Assembly: GCA_035430165.1 (NCBI GenBank)
Contig: DAOMGE010000005.1
Span: forward strand, 25,774 to 89,773
Direction: 5' to 3'
Source of the DNA: UBA7239 sp035430165
GTDB taxonomy: Bacteria; Pseudomonadota; Gammaproteobacteria; Pseudomonadales; UBA7239
DNA: 64,000 nucleotides
Numbering within the stretch: the first letter of the stretch is position 1; each line of letters starts with the position of its first letter. The notes under the pieces are model-generated. The model ran no database searches, was not told the origin of the DNA, and saw only the letters and a program-made list of their open reading frames with translations. A program made the translations under genes and the position numbers. Shown piece by piece: positions 18,356-26,483 of the stretch.

Positions 18356-19819
18356 TCACACTTTTGGATAGACGCGGTAGTTAACACCAGCCAGTTTTTC
18401 CAGAACGCGATGTACCTGGCAAGAGTAACCAAACTCGTTGTCGTACCAGAGATACATCACGACGTGGTTGCCACGCACAATTGTCGCCTTGGCATCAAAA
18501 ATACACGCGTGACGCGAACCAACGAAATCGCTAGATACCACTTCTGTACTGTTAGTGTAGTCAATCTGTTTACGGAGCGGTGAATGCAGCGCCATGTAGC
18601 GCATGTATTCGTTCAACTCTTCGACTGTGGTTTCTTTTTCCAGCTCAAGATTCAGGATCGCCATCGATACATTCGGGATAGGAACGCGGATCGCATTGCC
18701 TGTCAGTTTACCCGCCAGTTCCGGCAACGCCTTGGCAACAGCTTTGGCTGCACCCGTTTCGGTGATAACCATGTTCAGCGGCGCACTGCGACCACGGCGG
18801 TCTGACTTGTGATAGTTGTCGATCAGGTTCTGGTCATTGGTATAGGCATGAACTGTCTCGATATGACCTGACTTAACACCATATTTGTCATTGACCGCTT
18901 TGAGCGCAGGCACCACCGCATTGGTTGTGCAAGAAGCAGCAGAAACAATCTTGTCTTCAAGTGAAATCTGCTCATGGTTAACACCAAAAACGATATTCTT
19001 GACATCACCCTTGGCCGGCGCCGTCAGCAACACCTGACTTACACCTTTCGCCTGCAAGTGCTTGGAGAGGCCCGCTTCGTCAGTCAGTTTGCCCGTGTTT
19101 TCCACGACAATCGCATTGTGAATGCCGTACTGGGTGTAATCGATAGTTTCCGGCGCATCGGCATAGATGATCTTGATCTCGTTACCGTTGGCGATAAAGC
19201 TTTGTGTTTCCTCATCCACCCGGATCGTGCCACGGAAAGGTCCGTGTACAGAATCACGACGCAACAGTGATGCGCGTTTTTCCAGATCATTGGAACCTTT
19301 GCCTTTGCGTACAACAATGGCACGCAAACGCAGCACATCGCCACCACCGGTTTTTTCGATCAGCAGACGCGCCATCAAACGGCCGATACGCCCAAAACCG
19401 TACAGGATCACATCACGTGGTTCCGGAATCGGTTTCACATCCGTATCAATGGCTTCAGCCACTTCACGTTTTACATAGTCAGTGACCGTCAAACCACCGC
19501 TGTCCTTCATGAAATTGACAGCAATACGGCCGACATCGATATGCGCACGACCCAACTTCAAACCAGCCAGGGCCTGTACGACAGGGAATGTTTCAAATTC
19601 AGACAATTCGTTTTGCTCGACCTGACGAACGAAACGATGCGCCTTCATGATGTCGATAACCGAACGACTATAAAGCTGCTGACCATAGATGTAGGTATTG
19701 ACGTTGTGTTCGCGATGCAGCTTGCCAATCAGCGGAATCATGTCTTCCGCCAGCGCTTCGCGTTTTTTCCAGTCAGCGAAATAATCAGCGGGTTTCGGGC
19801 GTTTCTGTTCTTCGGCCAT
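18356..19819 (-). CDS. gap: Glyceraldehyde-3-phosphate dehydrogenase, long form
   Basis: The enzyme oxidises glyceraldehyde-3-phosphate to 1,3-bisphosphoglycerate with NAD(P). At 487 residues it is about 150 longer than classic GAPDH. The first 130 or so residues form an extra helical domain, then the Rossmann motif GFGRIGR (141-147) and the catalytic SAASCTTN with C297. Later VHAYTNDQN, RRGRSAPLN and the C-terminal WYDNEFGYSCQ are typical. Long GAPDHs of this kind are known from pseudomonads and relatives. It diverges from srkA; the ATG at 19819 lies before a stop-rich stretch. Confidence 0.93.
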   Translation of the reverse strand: MAEEQKRPKPADYFADWKKREALAEDMIPLIGKLHREHNVNTYIYGQQLYSRSVIDIMKAHRFVRQVEQNELSEFETFPVVQALAGLKLGRAHIDVGRIAVNFMKDSGGLTVTDYVKREVAEAIDTDVKPIPEPRDVILYGFGRIGRLMARLLIEKTGGGDVLRLRAIVVRKGKGSNDLEKRASLLRRDSVHGPFRGTIRVDEETQSFIANGNEIKIIYADAPETIDYTQYGIHNAIVVENTGKLTDEAGLSKHLQAKGVSQVLLTAPAKGDVKNIVFGVNHEQISLEDKIVSAASCTTNAVVPALKAVNDKYGVKSGHIETVHAYTNDQNLIDNYHKSDRRGRSAPLNMVITETGAAKAVAKALPELAGKLTGNAIRVPIPNVSMAILNLELEKETTVEELNEYMRYMALHSPLRKQIDYTNSTEVVSSDFVGSRHACIFDAKATIVRGNHVVMYLWYDNEFGYSCQVHRVLEKLAGVNYRVYPKV

Positions 19820-19943
19820 CGCGCTACACCTGTGGTGAGTGGTTTAAAAAGAGGCGCTATTATCGTGATTCAGACCTAGTGCTGCAACCGAGCGCCGACC
19901 CGGGATTTGGCATACCATGCATCTCCTTATCAAGGCTCACCCC

Positions 19944-20987
19944 ATGCACGACATCCCCGCCACCACCCACAGTAGCCACCCTTTCTCCCTGCTGACACCG
20001 GAACGACTGCTGGATACCGTCGAAAAGCAGCTGGCTGAACAGGGACTGTACTGTGACGGCCGCTTTCTGGCACTGAACAGCTATGAAAATCGCGTCTACC
20101 AGATCGGCATCGAGGGCGAACAACCCCTGATCGCCAAGTTTTATCGGCCAAACCGCTGGACCACGGCTCAGATACTCGAAGAACACGCGTTCTGTTACGA
20201 GCTGGCCGAGGATGAATTCCCGGTCGTCACACCAGTCCGCCACAACGGCTGCAGTCTGTTTGAACAGACATTGAACGATGAAACGCTTGGTGAGCAAACG
20301 TTCCAGTTTGCCCTGTTTCCGCGCAAGGGCGGCCGCGCACCCGAATTCGACAACCTCGACCACCTGCTGATCATGGGTCGCTGGATTGCACGCTTGCACA
20401 ACATCGGCGGTATCAGGCCTTTCCAGGAGCGACCAACGCTGGATATCCAGAGTTACGGCAGTGACAGCGTTGCCTTCATCAGCGAGCACTTCATTCCATC
20501 TTCCCTGAAGATTGCCTATACGACACTGACACGGGATTTGCTGCAACTGCTGCAGGAAAAACAAAAAACGTTCAACGATATTGCTTTTATTCGCACGCAC
20601 AGTGATTGCCACGCCGGCAATGTCTTGTGGCGCGACGATCTGCCACATTTTGTCGATTTTGATGATGCGCGCATGGCACCCGCCGTGCAGGATATCTGGA
20701 TGTTGTTATCCGGTGATCGACACGAGCAGACTGCGCAACTGGCAGAAATTATCGAGGGTTATGAGGAATTTCGTGAATTTGATCAACGCGAACTGCACTG
20801 GATAGAAATCCTGCGCACGCTTCGCATGATGCATTACAGCGCCTGGCTAGCACGCCGCTGGGATGACCCCGCCTTCCCGTTGCATTTCCCATGGTTCAAC
20901 AGCGAACGCTACTGGGGACAACACATCCTCGAATTGCGCGAACAACTCGGTGCATTGCAGGAAGATCCCTTGAAAATTTCCATGTAG
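19944..20987 (+). CDS. srkA: Stress response kinase A (YihE/SrkA family)
   Basis: This cytosolic Ser/Thr protein kinase has an aminoglycoside-phosphotransferase fold and in E. coli counters programmed death under stress. Features seen are YENRVYQIG near the N-lobe, the catalytic loop HSDCHAGNVLW, the metal-binding FVDFDDAR and the helical C-lobe GDRHEQTAQLAEIIEGYEEF. The ATG at 19944 has AAGG upstream; an earlier ATG at 19917 would add nine residues. Its TAG stop lies inside a REP-like element, an odd arrangement shared with the convergent gene. Confidence 0.9.
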   Translation: MHDIPATTHSSHPFSLLTPERLLDTVEKQLAEQGLYCDGRFLALNSYENRVYQIGIEGEQPLIAKFYRPNRWTTAQILEEHAFCYELAEDEFPVVTPVRHNGCSLFEQTLNDETLGEQTFQFALFPRKGGRAPEFDNLDHLLIMGRWIARLHNIGGIRPFQERPTLDIQSYGSDSVAFISEHFIPSSLKIAYTTLTRDLLQLLQEKQKTFNDIAFIRTHSDCHAGNVLWRDDLPHFVDFDDARMAPAVQDIWMLLSGDRHEQTAQLAEIIEGYEEFREFDQRELHWIEILRTLRMMHYSAWLARRWDDPAFPLHFPWFNSERYWGQHILELREQLGALQEDPLKISM

Positions 20988-21062
20988 GGGCGCAATTCAT
21001 TGCGCCATCTTGAACCGAAAATTTATATACAGAAATCGGGACGCGATGAATCGCGCCCCTAC
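20984..21062. repeat. Inverted pair of REP-like elements (BIME-like)
   Basis: Two copies of a palindromic element face each other: 20984-21006 begins GTAGGGGCGC-AATTCATTGCG, and 21038-21062 read on the minus strand begins GTAGGGGCGC-GATTCATCGCG. They differ mainly by compensating changes in the stem, as in REP sequences mobilised by RAYT transposases. No RAYT gene is in the window. The TAG of each GTAGGGG head is the stop codon of the gene entering from that side (srkA on plus, the secreted repeat protein on minus). The pair may also act as a transcript-end stabiliser. Confidence 0.8.
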
Positions 21063-21841
21063 GGTGCAGAAACAGATTCGCGCACGGAGCTGCCTTTGTA
21101 AATAGCGCTCAAAGGCCATGTCGTGCCATTAGCCGGATTTAACGGTTCCGGATCGAGATAATCAGGCACGCCGTCATTGTCATCATCGCTGTCACAGACA
21201 TTACCCTGTCCATCGTGATCTGTATCCAGCTGGTTAGCATTTGCGTTTAGCGGGCAATTATCACTGACATCCGGCACACCATCATTATCATCATCCGTGT
21301 CACATGCGTCACCCTGCGCATCGCCGTCATTATTCAACTGGTTGTTGTTGGCAACCCCCGGGCAATTATCTGCACTGTCCCCAATGCCATCATTATCGGC
21401 ATCCTGTCCTGTATAAAGGACAAAAATATCACCTGTAACAACTTGCCAGCACTCCTTCTTCGGGGCAAGGATTGATCCACCTGTTGTGCATATATCCTGC
21501 CCTCCCCTCCACTCGGGAAAACTGTAGGAAATTGAAGTAAATGTTTCACTTCCTGTTAAAAGATGTGAGGTGACTGAAACCGATGGCGTATAGAAAAAAC
21601 AGTACCCGTCGCCAACGTTGTCACTGCAGGTCAATGTCTTGCCAGATACAGAACAGGTAAGATTGAACGTGTAATGGTAATTCTGGTAAGGATAACCACA
21701 GGTAAAAACCGGGCTCTTCTTGGAAACGCTGGTTGCCGCCACAGACAACAACGGCATCACACAACTGGCAACCAACAAACAACAAGCAAGCCAATGACGG
21801 TAGGAGAAAAACCCCGATAATCGAGCAGCAAACCGGCTCAT
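21059..21841 (-). CDS. Small secreted thrombospondin type 3 repeat protein
   Basis: This is a 260-residue protein. The ATG at 21841 gives a basic start and a hydrophobic signal segment (WLACCLLVASCVMPLLSVAA), cleaved near residue 36. A cysteine-rich beta domain of about 100 residues follows (eight cysteines, for example FTCGYPYQ, LTCSV, LTCSDNVGDGYC), then thrombospondin type 3 calcium repeats (about 145-232: DADNDGIGDSADNCPG, DTDDDNDGVPD). It ends with IYKGSSVRESVS. This tail closely matches the end of the 2078-residue protein at 7.7-13.9 kb, and the two may share an export or anchoring route. The beta domain is not recognised. It diverges from purM. Confidence 0.85.
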   Translation of the reverse strand: MSRFAARLSGFFSYRHWLACCLLVASCVMPLLSVAATSVSKKSPVFTCGYPYQNYHYTFNLTCSVSGKTLTCSDNVGDGYCFFYTPSVSVTSHLLTGSETFTSISYSFPEWRGGQDICTTGGSILAPKKECWQVVTGDIFVLYTGQDADNDGIGDSADNCPGVANNNQLNNDGDAQGDACDTDDDNDGVPDVSDNCPLNANANQLDTDHDGQGNVCDSDDDNDGVPDYLDPEPLNPANGTTWPLSAIYKGSSVRESVSAP

Positions 21842-22012
21842 GGATGGTGTCCTTGTTTGTTTTTCTTTATGTACGACAAAGGTAGCACTTAACCCCCATA
21901 CCAACAAGGCGATAAGACACGTCTGCTGTTAGGCTCACCTGCATCTGGCTGGTACAATGCGCCCATCCAGAATCACGCATCCCGTATCTTTTATTGCAGG
22001 CACAGCCGTTAC

Positions 22013-23086
22013 ATGAGCAACCAGGACAATACGTCAGCCAAACCTTCCCTCAGCTACAAGGATGCCGGTGTCGATATCGACGCCGGTACCGCGCTGGTCG
22101 AACGCATCAAGCATGTCGCCAAAAAAACCCGCCGCCCGGGTGTGATGAGCGGTCTGGGCGGTTTCGGCGCCCTGTTCGAAATTCCCAGCCACTACAAACA
22201 CCCGGTGCTGGTGTCCGGCACTGACGGCGTGGGCACCAAGCTGCGGCTGGCGATTGACCTGAAGAAGCACGACACGGTCGGCATCGATCTGGTGGCCATG
22301 TGTGTGAATGATCTGGTGGTCTGCGGCGCAGAACCGCTGTTTTTTCTCGATTACTACGCCACCGGCAAACTGGACGTGGAGATTGCTGCCAGCGTGATCG
22401 GTGGCATTGGTGAAGGTTGTGAACAGGCCGGCTGCGCACTGGTTGGCGGTGAAACGGCAGAAATGCCCGGCATGTATGAAGGTGATGACTACGACATGGC
22501 TGGTTTCTGCGTCGGTGCTGTCGAAAAAGAACTGATTATCGACGGCTCGCGTGTGCATGTGGGCGACGCCCTCATCGGCATCGCCTCCTCCGGCCCACAT
22601 TCCAACGGCTACTCGCTGATCCGCAAGATCCTGCAAGTCTCCGGCGCTAATCCCGCCACTGACATGCTCGAAGGTAAACCGCTGGCCGATTGGTTGATGG
22701 CACCGACACGCATCTACGTGAAATCGATCCTGCACCTGATCCGCGCCGCCGATGTGCGCGCTGTGGCCCACATTACCGGCGGCGGTCTCACCGAAAACCT
22801 GCCACGCGTACTGCCAACCGGTTCAAAAGCGGTTATCGACACCAGGAGCTGGAAACAGGGCCCGGTATTTGACTGGCTGCAACAGAACGGCAATGTTGAC
22901 CCCATGGAAATGCTGCGCACCTTTAATTGCGGCATCGGCATGATTGTCTGTGTACCACAAAGCGATGCGCAAAATACACTGGCCATTCTCGAAGACTGCG
23001 GCGAAACCGCTTTTGTGATCGGCCAGATCCACAAAGGGACGGCAAATGCTGAACCGCATGTGGAATACTCTGGTTTAAAAAACTGA
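22013..23086 (+). CDS. purM: Phosphoribosylformylglycinamidine cyclo-ligase (AIR synthetase)
   Basis: The enzyme makes aminoimidazole ribotide from FGAM with ATP, step five of purine synthesis. The 357-residue product has SYKDAGVDIDAG, LVSGTDGVGTK, GIDLVAMCVNDL, GCALVGGETAEMPGMY and IASSGPHSNGYSLIRK, all PurM signatures. It heads purM-purN-DUF3108, with purN 7 bases downstream. Confidence 0.97.
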   Translation: MSNQDNTSAKPSLSYKDAGVDIDAGTALVERIKHVAKKTRRPGVMSGLGGFGALFEIPSHYKHPVLVSGTDGVGTKLRLAIDLKKHDTVGIDLVAMCVNDLVVCGAEPLFFLDYYATGKLDVEIAASVIGGIGEGCEQAGCALVGGETAEMPGMYEGDDYDMAGFCVGAVEKELIIDGSRVHVGDALIGIASSGPHSNGYSLIRKILQVSGANPATDMLEGKPLADWLMAPTRIYVKSILHLIRAADVRAVAHITGGGLTENLPRVLPTGSKAVIDTRSWKQGPVFDWLQQNGNVDPMEMLRTFNCGIGMIVCVPQSDAQNTLAILEDCGETAFVIGQIHKGTANAEPHVEYSGLKN

Positions 23087-23093
23087 TAACGCA

Positions 23094-23738
23094 ATGCGCC
23101 GCAAAAAACTGGTCATCCTGATTTCCGGCAGCGGCAGTAACCTGCAAGCATTTATCGACGCCGTTGCTGCGGGCACACTGCACGCAGACATCGCCTGCGT
23201 CATCAGCAACAAGCCTGGCGTGTTCGGACTGGAACGCGCAAGCAAAGCCAACATCGAAACGGCCGTGCTCGAACACAAATCCTTTGCAACACGGGAAGAT
23301 TACGATCACGCCCTGTTAGCGCTCGTGGAAAAATTCCAGCCGGATCTGGTGGTGCTGGCCGGTTTCATGCGCATCCTCACCCCGGTTTTTGTCACGCCGC
23401 TGTATGGCAAACTGATCAACATCCATCCGTCACTGCTACCGAAATATCCCGGCTTGCACACACACCAGCGCGCCATTGATGCAGGTGACAAGGAAGCCGG
23501 TGTCACGGTACATTTTGTCTCGGCAGAACTGGATGCAGGACCGGCAATCATGCAGGCCAGCGTGCCTGTCCTGGCCGGCGATGATGCCAACACCCTTGGC
23601 CAACGCGTACTGGCGCGTGAACATAAAATTTATCCGCTGGTGGCACAATGGCTCTGTGAAGGCCGGTTACACTGCGATGGTGAAACTGCGAGCCTGGATG
23701 GAAAACCCTTACCGCAATCCGGAATCCGTTACCCATGA
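23094..23738 (+). CDS. purN: Phosphoribosylglycinamide formyltransferase
   Basis: The enzyme transfers a formyl group from 10-formyl-tetrahydrofolate to GAR in purine synthesis. The 214-residue product has the GSGSNLQAF substrate loop, the catalytic N-H in NIHPSLLPKYPG, and the D in VHFVSAELDAGP. It overlaps the next gene by four bases (ATGA), so translation is probably coupled. Confidence 0.96.
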   Translation: MRRKKLVILISGSGSNLQAFIDAVAAGTLHADIACVISNKPGVFGLERASKANIETAVLEHKSFATREDYDHALLALVEKFQPDLVVLAGFMRILTPVFVTPLYGKLINIHPSLLPKYPGLHTHQRAIDAGDKEAGVTVHFVSAELDAGPAIMQASVPVLAGDDANTLGQRVLAREHKIYPLVAQWLCEGRLHCDGETASLDGKPLPQSGIRYP

Positions 23739-24520
23739 TCTCTCAAGCGAAAAGATATACCTCATTAAAAAACGCAGTGACCGGCCTTGTATTTCTGCTG
23801 ACCGCACCACTGCCAACCACTGCAGCACCCCCTCCACAAACCACAGCAGTGACTGCAGCAGCACCAGTGGAACACCACGCCTATACCGCCATCTATCAGG
23901 CGGTATTCAAGGGCTTTCCGCTGCAAGCGACACACCGACTGGAAAAATCCGGCAACGACTGGTTTTTCTCCAGTATTGCGAGTGGTTTTTTCGGACAGAT
24001 TGAAGAAAACTCGACCTTCACCTTCACCAGCAAAGGTATCGTGCCGTTGCACTATCTGTACCAGCGCAGTGTGCTTGGTCATGAAAGCGAGAACGAAATA
24101 ACCTACAACCAAGTGGATAAAATCGCATCATCCAGCAAGGGCGACAAAACCTATACCGTCAAGCTGAACGGTGATGAACTTGATCAGGGCACTTACACCA
24201 CCGCGATGCGCGACGATCTTGCACGCGGCATCAATGAACCCTGCTACAAGGTTGTTGATGGCGACGAAATCGAGAATTTCTGTTTTCGCAATCTCGGTCA
24301 TGAAACCATCGACACGGCACTCGGCAAACTGGATACCGTGGTTCTGGAACGCGTCCGCAAACCGACCAGCCCACGCCGTACACGTTACTGGTTTGCGCCG
24401 TCACTCGACTACACCATTGCGAAACTGGAACATCAGGAAGTTAAAAACGAAACGGCTTACTCGCTGGAAATAACCTACTACCACAACGACAAAGATGGCG
24501 CCAGCAGCCACAAAAAATAA
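23735..24520 (+). CDS. DUF3108 periplasmic protein
   Basis: This is a 261-residue protein with a signal peptide (hydrophobic stretch about 14-30, cleavage near TTAA) and a beta-rich DUF3108 domain. Visible marks are YTAIYQAVFKGFPLQA, LYQRSVLGHESENE, FCFRNLGHETIDTALG and RYWFAPSLDYTIAKLE. Its function is not established. In many gammaproteobacteria it sits directly after purMN, as here, with an ATGA overlap, which suggests shared transcription more than a purine role. Confidence 0.85.
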   Translation: MISQAKRYTSLKNAVTGLVFLLTAPLPTTAAPPPQTTAVTAAAPVEHHAYTAIYQAVFKGFPLQATHRLEKSGNDWFFSSIASGFFGQIEENSTFTFTSKGIVPLHYLYQRSVLGHESENEITYNQVDKIASSSKGDKTYTVKLNGDELDQGTYTTAMRDDLARGINEPCYKVVDGDEIENFCFRNLGHETIDTALGKLDTVVLERVRKPTSPRRTRYWFAPSLDYTIAKLEHQEVKNETAYSLEITYYHNDKDGASSHKK

Positions 24521-24531
24521 CGCCGCAAAAG

Positions 24532-24548
24532 CTTGTGCGTGGCGCAAG
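24532..24548 (-). terminator. Weak hairpin after lolE
   Basis: A 7-bp stem (CTTGTGC/GCGCAAG, one wobble pair) with a GTG loop, followed on the minus strand by CTTTT. It lies 3 bases after the lolE stop, in the 30-base gap between the convergent DUF3108 and lolE genes. The short U-run makes it a weak candidate. Confidence 0.4.
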
Positions 24549-24550
24549 TG

Positions 24551-25777
24551 TTATTCGTGACGCAGGATGTCTGCGGGCTGTATCCGGGTAGCACGCCACG
24601 CAGGATAAATACTCGCCAGCGTGCTGATCATTAACGCGGACATAACTACCAGCCCTACATCTACACCACGCAAATCCGACGGCAAATAATTGACCGGATA
24701 GACATCCGTACTAAGAAACCGCACACCGAGCATCTGCTGCAAACCTTCGGCAATCTGTGGCATGCCCAGTGACAAGGCTATGCCGAGCGCTGCGCCGATC
24801 AATGTACCGGTCGCGCCAATCAGGAAACCGTGCAGCATAAAAATTCGCATCACCTCGCGATTCGGAACACCCATGGCACGCAAGATCGCAATATCACCGC
24901 GCTTGTCCGCCACCACCAGCACCAGTGAGCACACCACGTTAAAGGCAGCTATCACGATAATCAGCAACAACATCAACATCACCATTTCGCGCGACATCTG
25001 GATGGCCTGATAAAGATTGCCGTGCGTCTGCAACCAGGTCTTGATGAAATAGCCGCGCGGCAAGCTGTTGACCAATTCCCACGCCACCTTGTCGGCATCC
25101 AGCCAGTTGTCCACGCCAAAACGTATCGCAGACACACCCTTGATCCCGTAGTAATCCTGCAATAGCGGCAATTGTGCGACAACCAGATTGTTATCCACTT
25201 CCGTGCCGGTTTCGTAAAATCCCGCCACAGGCAAACTGATAACACGCGGTTGCGATTGCGAATCGCCCGAGCCTGGCAACATTGCCACCACAGTATTACC
25301 TTCGCTGATCGACAACTTCCCGGCGAGTTTTTTGCTAACCAGAACCGACTGCGGATTAGCGCGCCATGCTGCCCAGGTTTTCTGCCCGGTAAATTCATCG
25401 AAATGCGACAGCCGTGCTTCGGATTCAGGGTCGGTAGCGAATAACAGCACCGGCTCCGCCTGTGATCCCACCACCAACAATCCCTGTGCTTCAATCAACG
25501 GGCCTGCCGCAGTAATTTTTTTATTCAATAACACGGCAAGCGCTTTTTCTTTCCAGTCATCAATTTCACCGGTTTGCGGATAGAGTGTTATTGCCGGAAC
25601 AACACGCAATATCCTGGTGCGCAATTCATGCTCGAAACCGTTCATCACCGACAACACAGTGATCAGCAAAGCAACCGCTATCACCAGCCCTGTCATCGAC
25701 ATACGTGCAATGAAACCGAGCAACTGTGAACCGCTGCGCGCTTGCGCATAACGCCATGCGATGAAGCGCGTCACCAT
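24551..25777 (-). CDS. lolE: Lipoprotein-releasing system permease LolE
   Basis: This inner-membrane subunit of the LolCDE ABC complex extracts mature lipoproteins and passes them to LolA. The protein of about 408 residues begins FIAWRYAQAR, has one N-terminal helix, a large periplasmic domain and three C-terminal helices in the FtsX-like region (DKRGDIAILRAMGVPNREV). It ends YPAWRATRIQPADILRHE. The ATG at 25777 starts one base after the lolD stop. Choice of E versus C follows gene order (second permease) and is not certain from sequence. Confidence 0.9.
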   Translation of the reverse strand: MVTRFIAWRYAQARSGSQLLGFIARMSMTGLVIAVALLITVLSVMNGFEHELRTRILRVVPAITLYPQTGEIDDWKEKALAVLLNKKITAAGPLIEAQGLLVVGSQAEPVLLFATDPESEARLSHFDEFTGQKTWAAWRANPQSVLVSKKLAGKLSISEGNTVVAMLPGSGDSQSQPRVISLPVAGFYETGTEVDNNLVVAQLPLLQDYYGIKGVSAIRFGVDNWLDADKVAWELVNSLPRGYFIKTWLQTHGNLYQAIQMSREMVMLMLLLIIVIAAFNVVCSLVLVVADKRGDIAILRAMGVPNREVMRIFMLHGFLIGATGTLIGAALGIALSLGMPQIAEGLQQMLGVRFLSTDVYPVNYLPSDLRGVDVGLVVMSALMISTLASIYPAWRATRIQPADILRHE

Positions 25778-25778
25778 T

Positions 25779-26474
25779 TCAAAGGCTCCGCAATTGCGCG
25801 TGATCAAGCAACAGGCAACGATCCTGACTGGCAGCAAGATTCCTGTCGTGCGTCACCAGCACAAACGCCATGCCGTATTGCCGGTTGAGATCGTTCAACA
25901 ATGCCTGGACTTGCAGCGCGTTGTCTGCATCCAGATTGCCGGTGGGTTCATCCATCAGCACACAGGCGGGCCTGTTCACCAGTGCTCGCGCAATGGCCAC
26001 ACGCTGTCGTTCACCACCGGACAACTGTGCCGGCTTGTGTGTCAATCGCGCGCCAAGACCAACCGCTTCCAGCATGGCCCTGCCCTGCGCTTCTGCCTGC
26101 AGCATTTTCTGGCCCGCTATCATCAGCGGTATGCAAACATTTTCCAGCGCCGTAAATTCCGCAAGCAAGTGATGGAACTGGTATACAAAACCCAGTTGCC
26201 GGTTGCGCCAGGCAGCGCGTTCTTTTTCATTGAACGAACGCCAGGATTTACCCGCAATCAGAACCTCACCAGCTTGCGGTTCATCCAATCCACCCAGCAC
26301 ATTCAGCAGCGTAGATTTGCCTGAACCGGATGCACCGACAATGGCAACACGCTCACCGCGTCGCACACAGAAGTTTATCGATTGCAGGACATGCAAATCC
26401 TGCTCGGCCTGACGATAGGATTTGGTCAGATCCCTGCATTCGAGTACCGCTTCCACTTGATCCGTTCCAGTCAT
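25779..26474 (-). CDS. lolD: Lipoprotein-releasing ABC ATPase LolD
   Basis: This ATPase drives LolCE. It has Walker A GASGSGKST, the LolD-specific YQFHHLLAEFTALENV, the signature LSGGERQRVAIARAL, Walker B VLMDEPTGNLD and the switch histidine LVTHDR, with length (about 231 residues) as usual. Either the ATG at 26474 or a GTG at 26483, directly after the lolC stop, could start it; neither has a strong Shine-Dalgarno sequence. Confidence 0.95.
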   Translation of the reverse strand: MTGTDQVEAVLECRDLTKSYRQAEQDLHVLQSINFCVRRGERVAIVGASGSGKSTLLNVLGGLDEPQAGEVLIAGKSWRSFNEKERAAWRNRQLGFVYQFHHLLAEFTALENVCIPLMIAGQKMLQAEAQGRAMLEAVGLGARLTHKPAQLSGGERQRVAIARALVNRPACVLMDEPTGNLDADNALQVQALLNDLNRQYGMAFVLVTHDRNLAASQDRCLLLDHAQLRSL

Positions 26475-26483
26475 GTTTTTCAC

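Noticed and set aside
22034..22771. Open frame of about 245 codons antisense to purM
   Set aside because: Composition is His/Gly/Ala-rich and it lies wholly inside purM; it is a by-product of codon bias.
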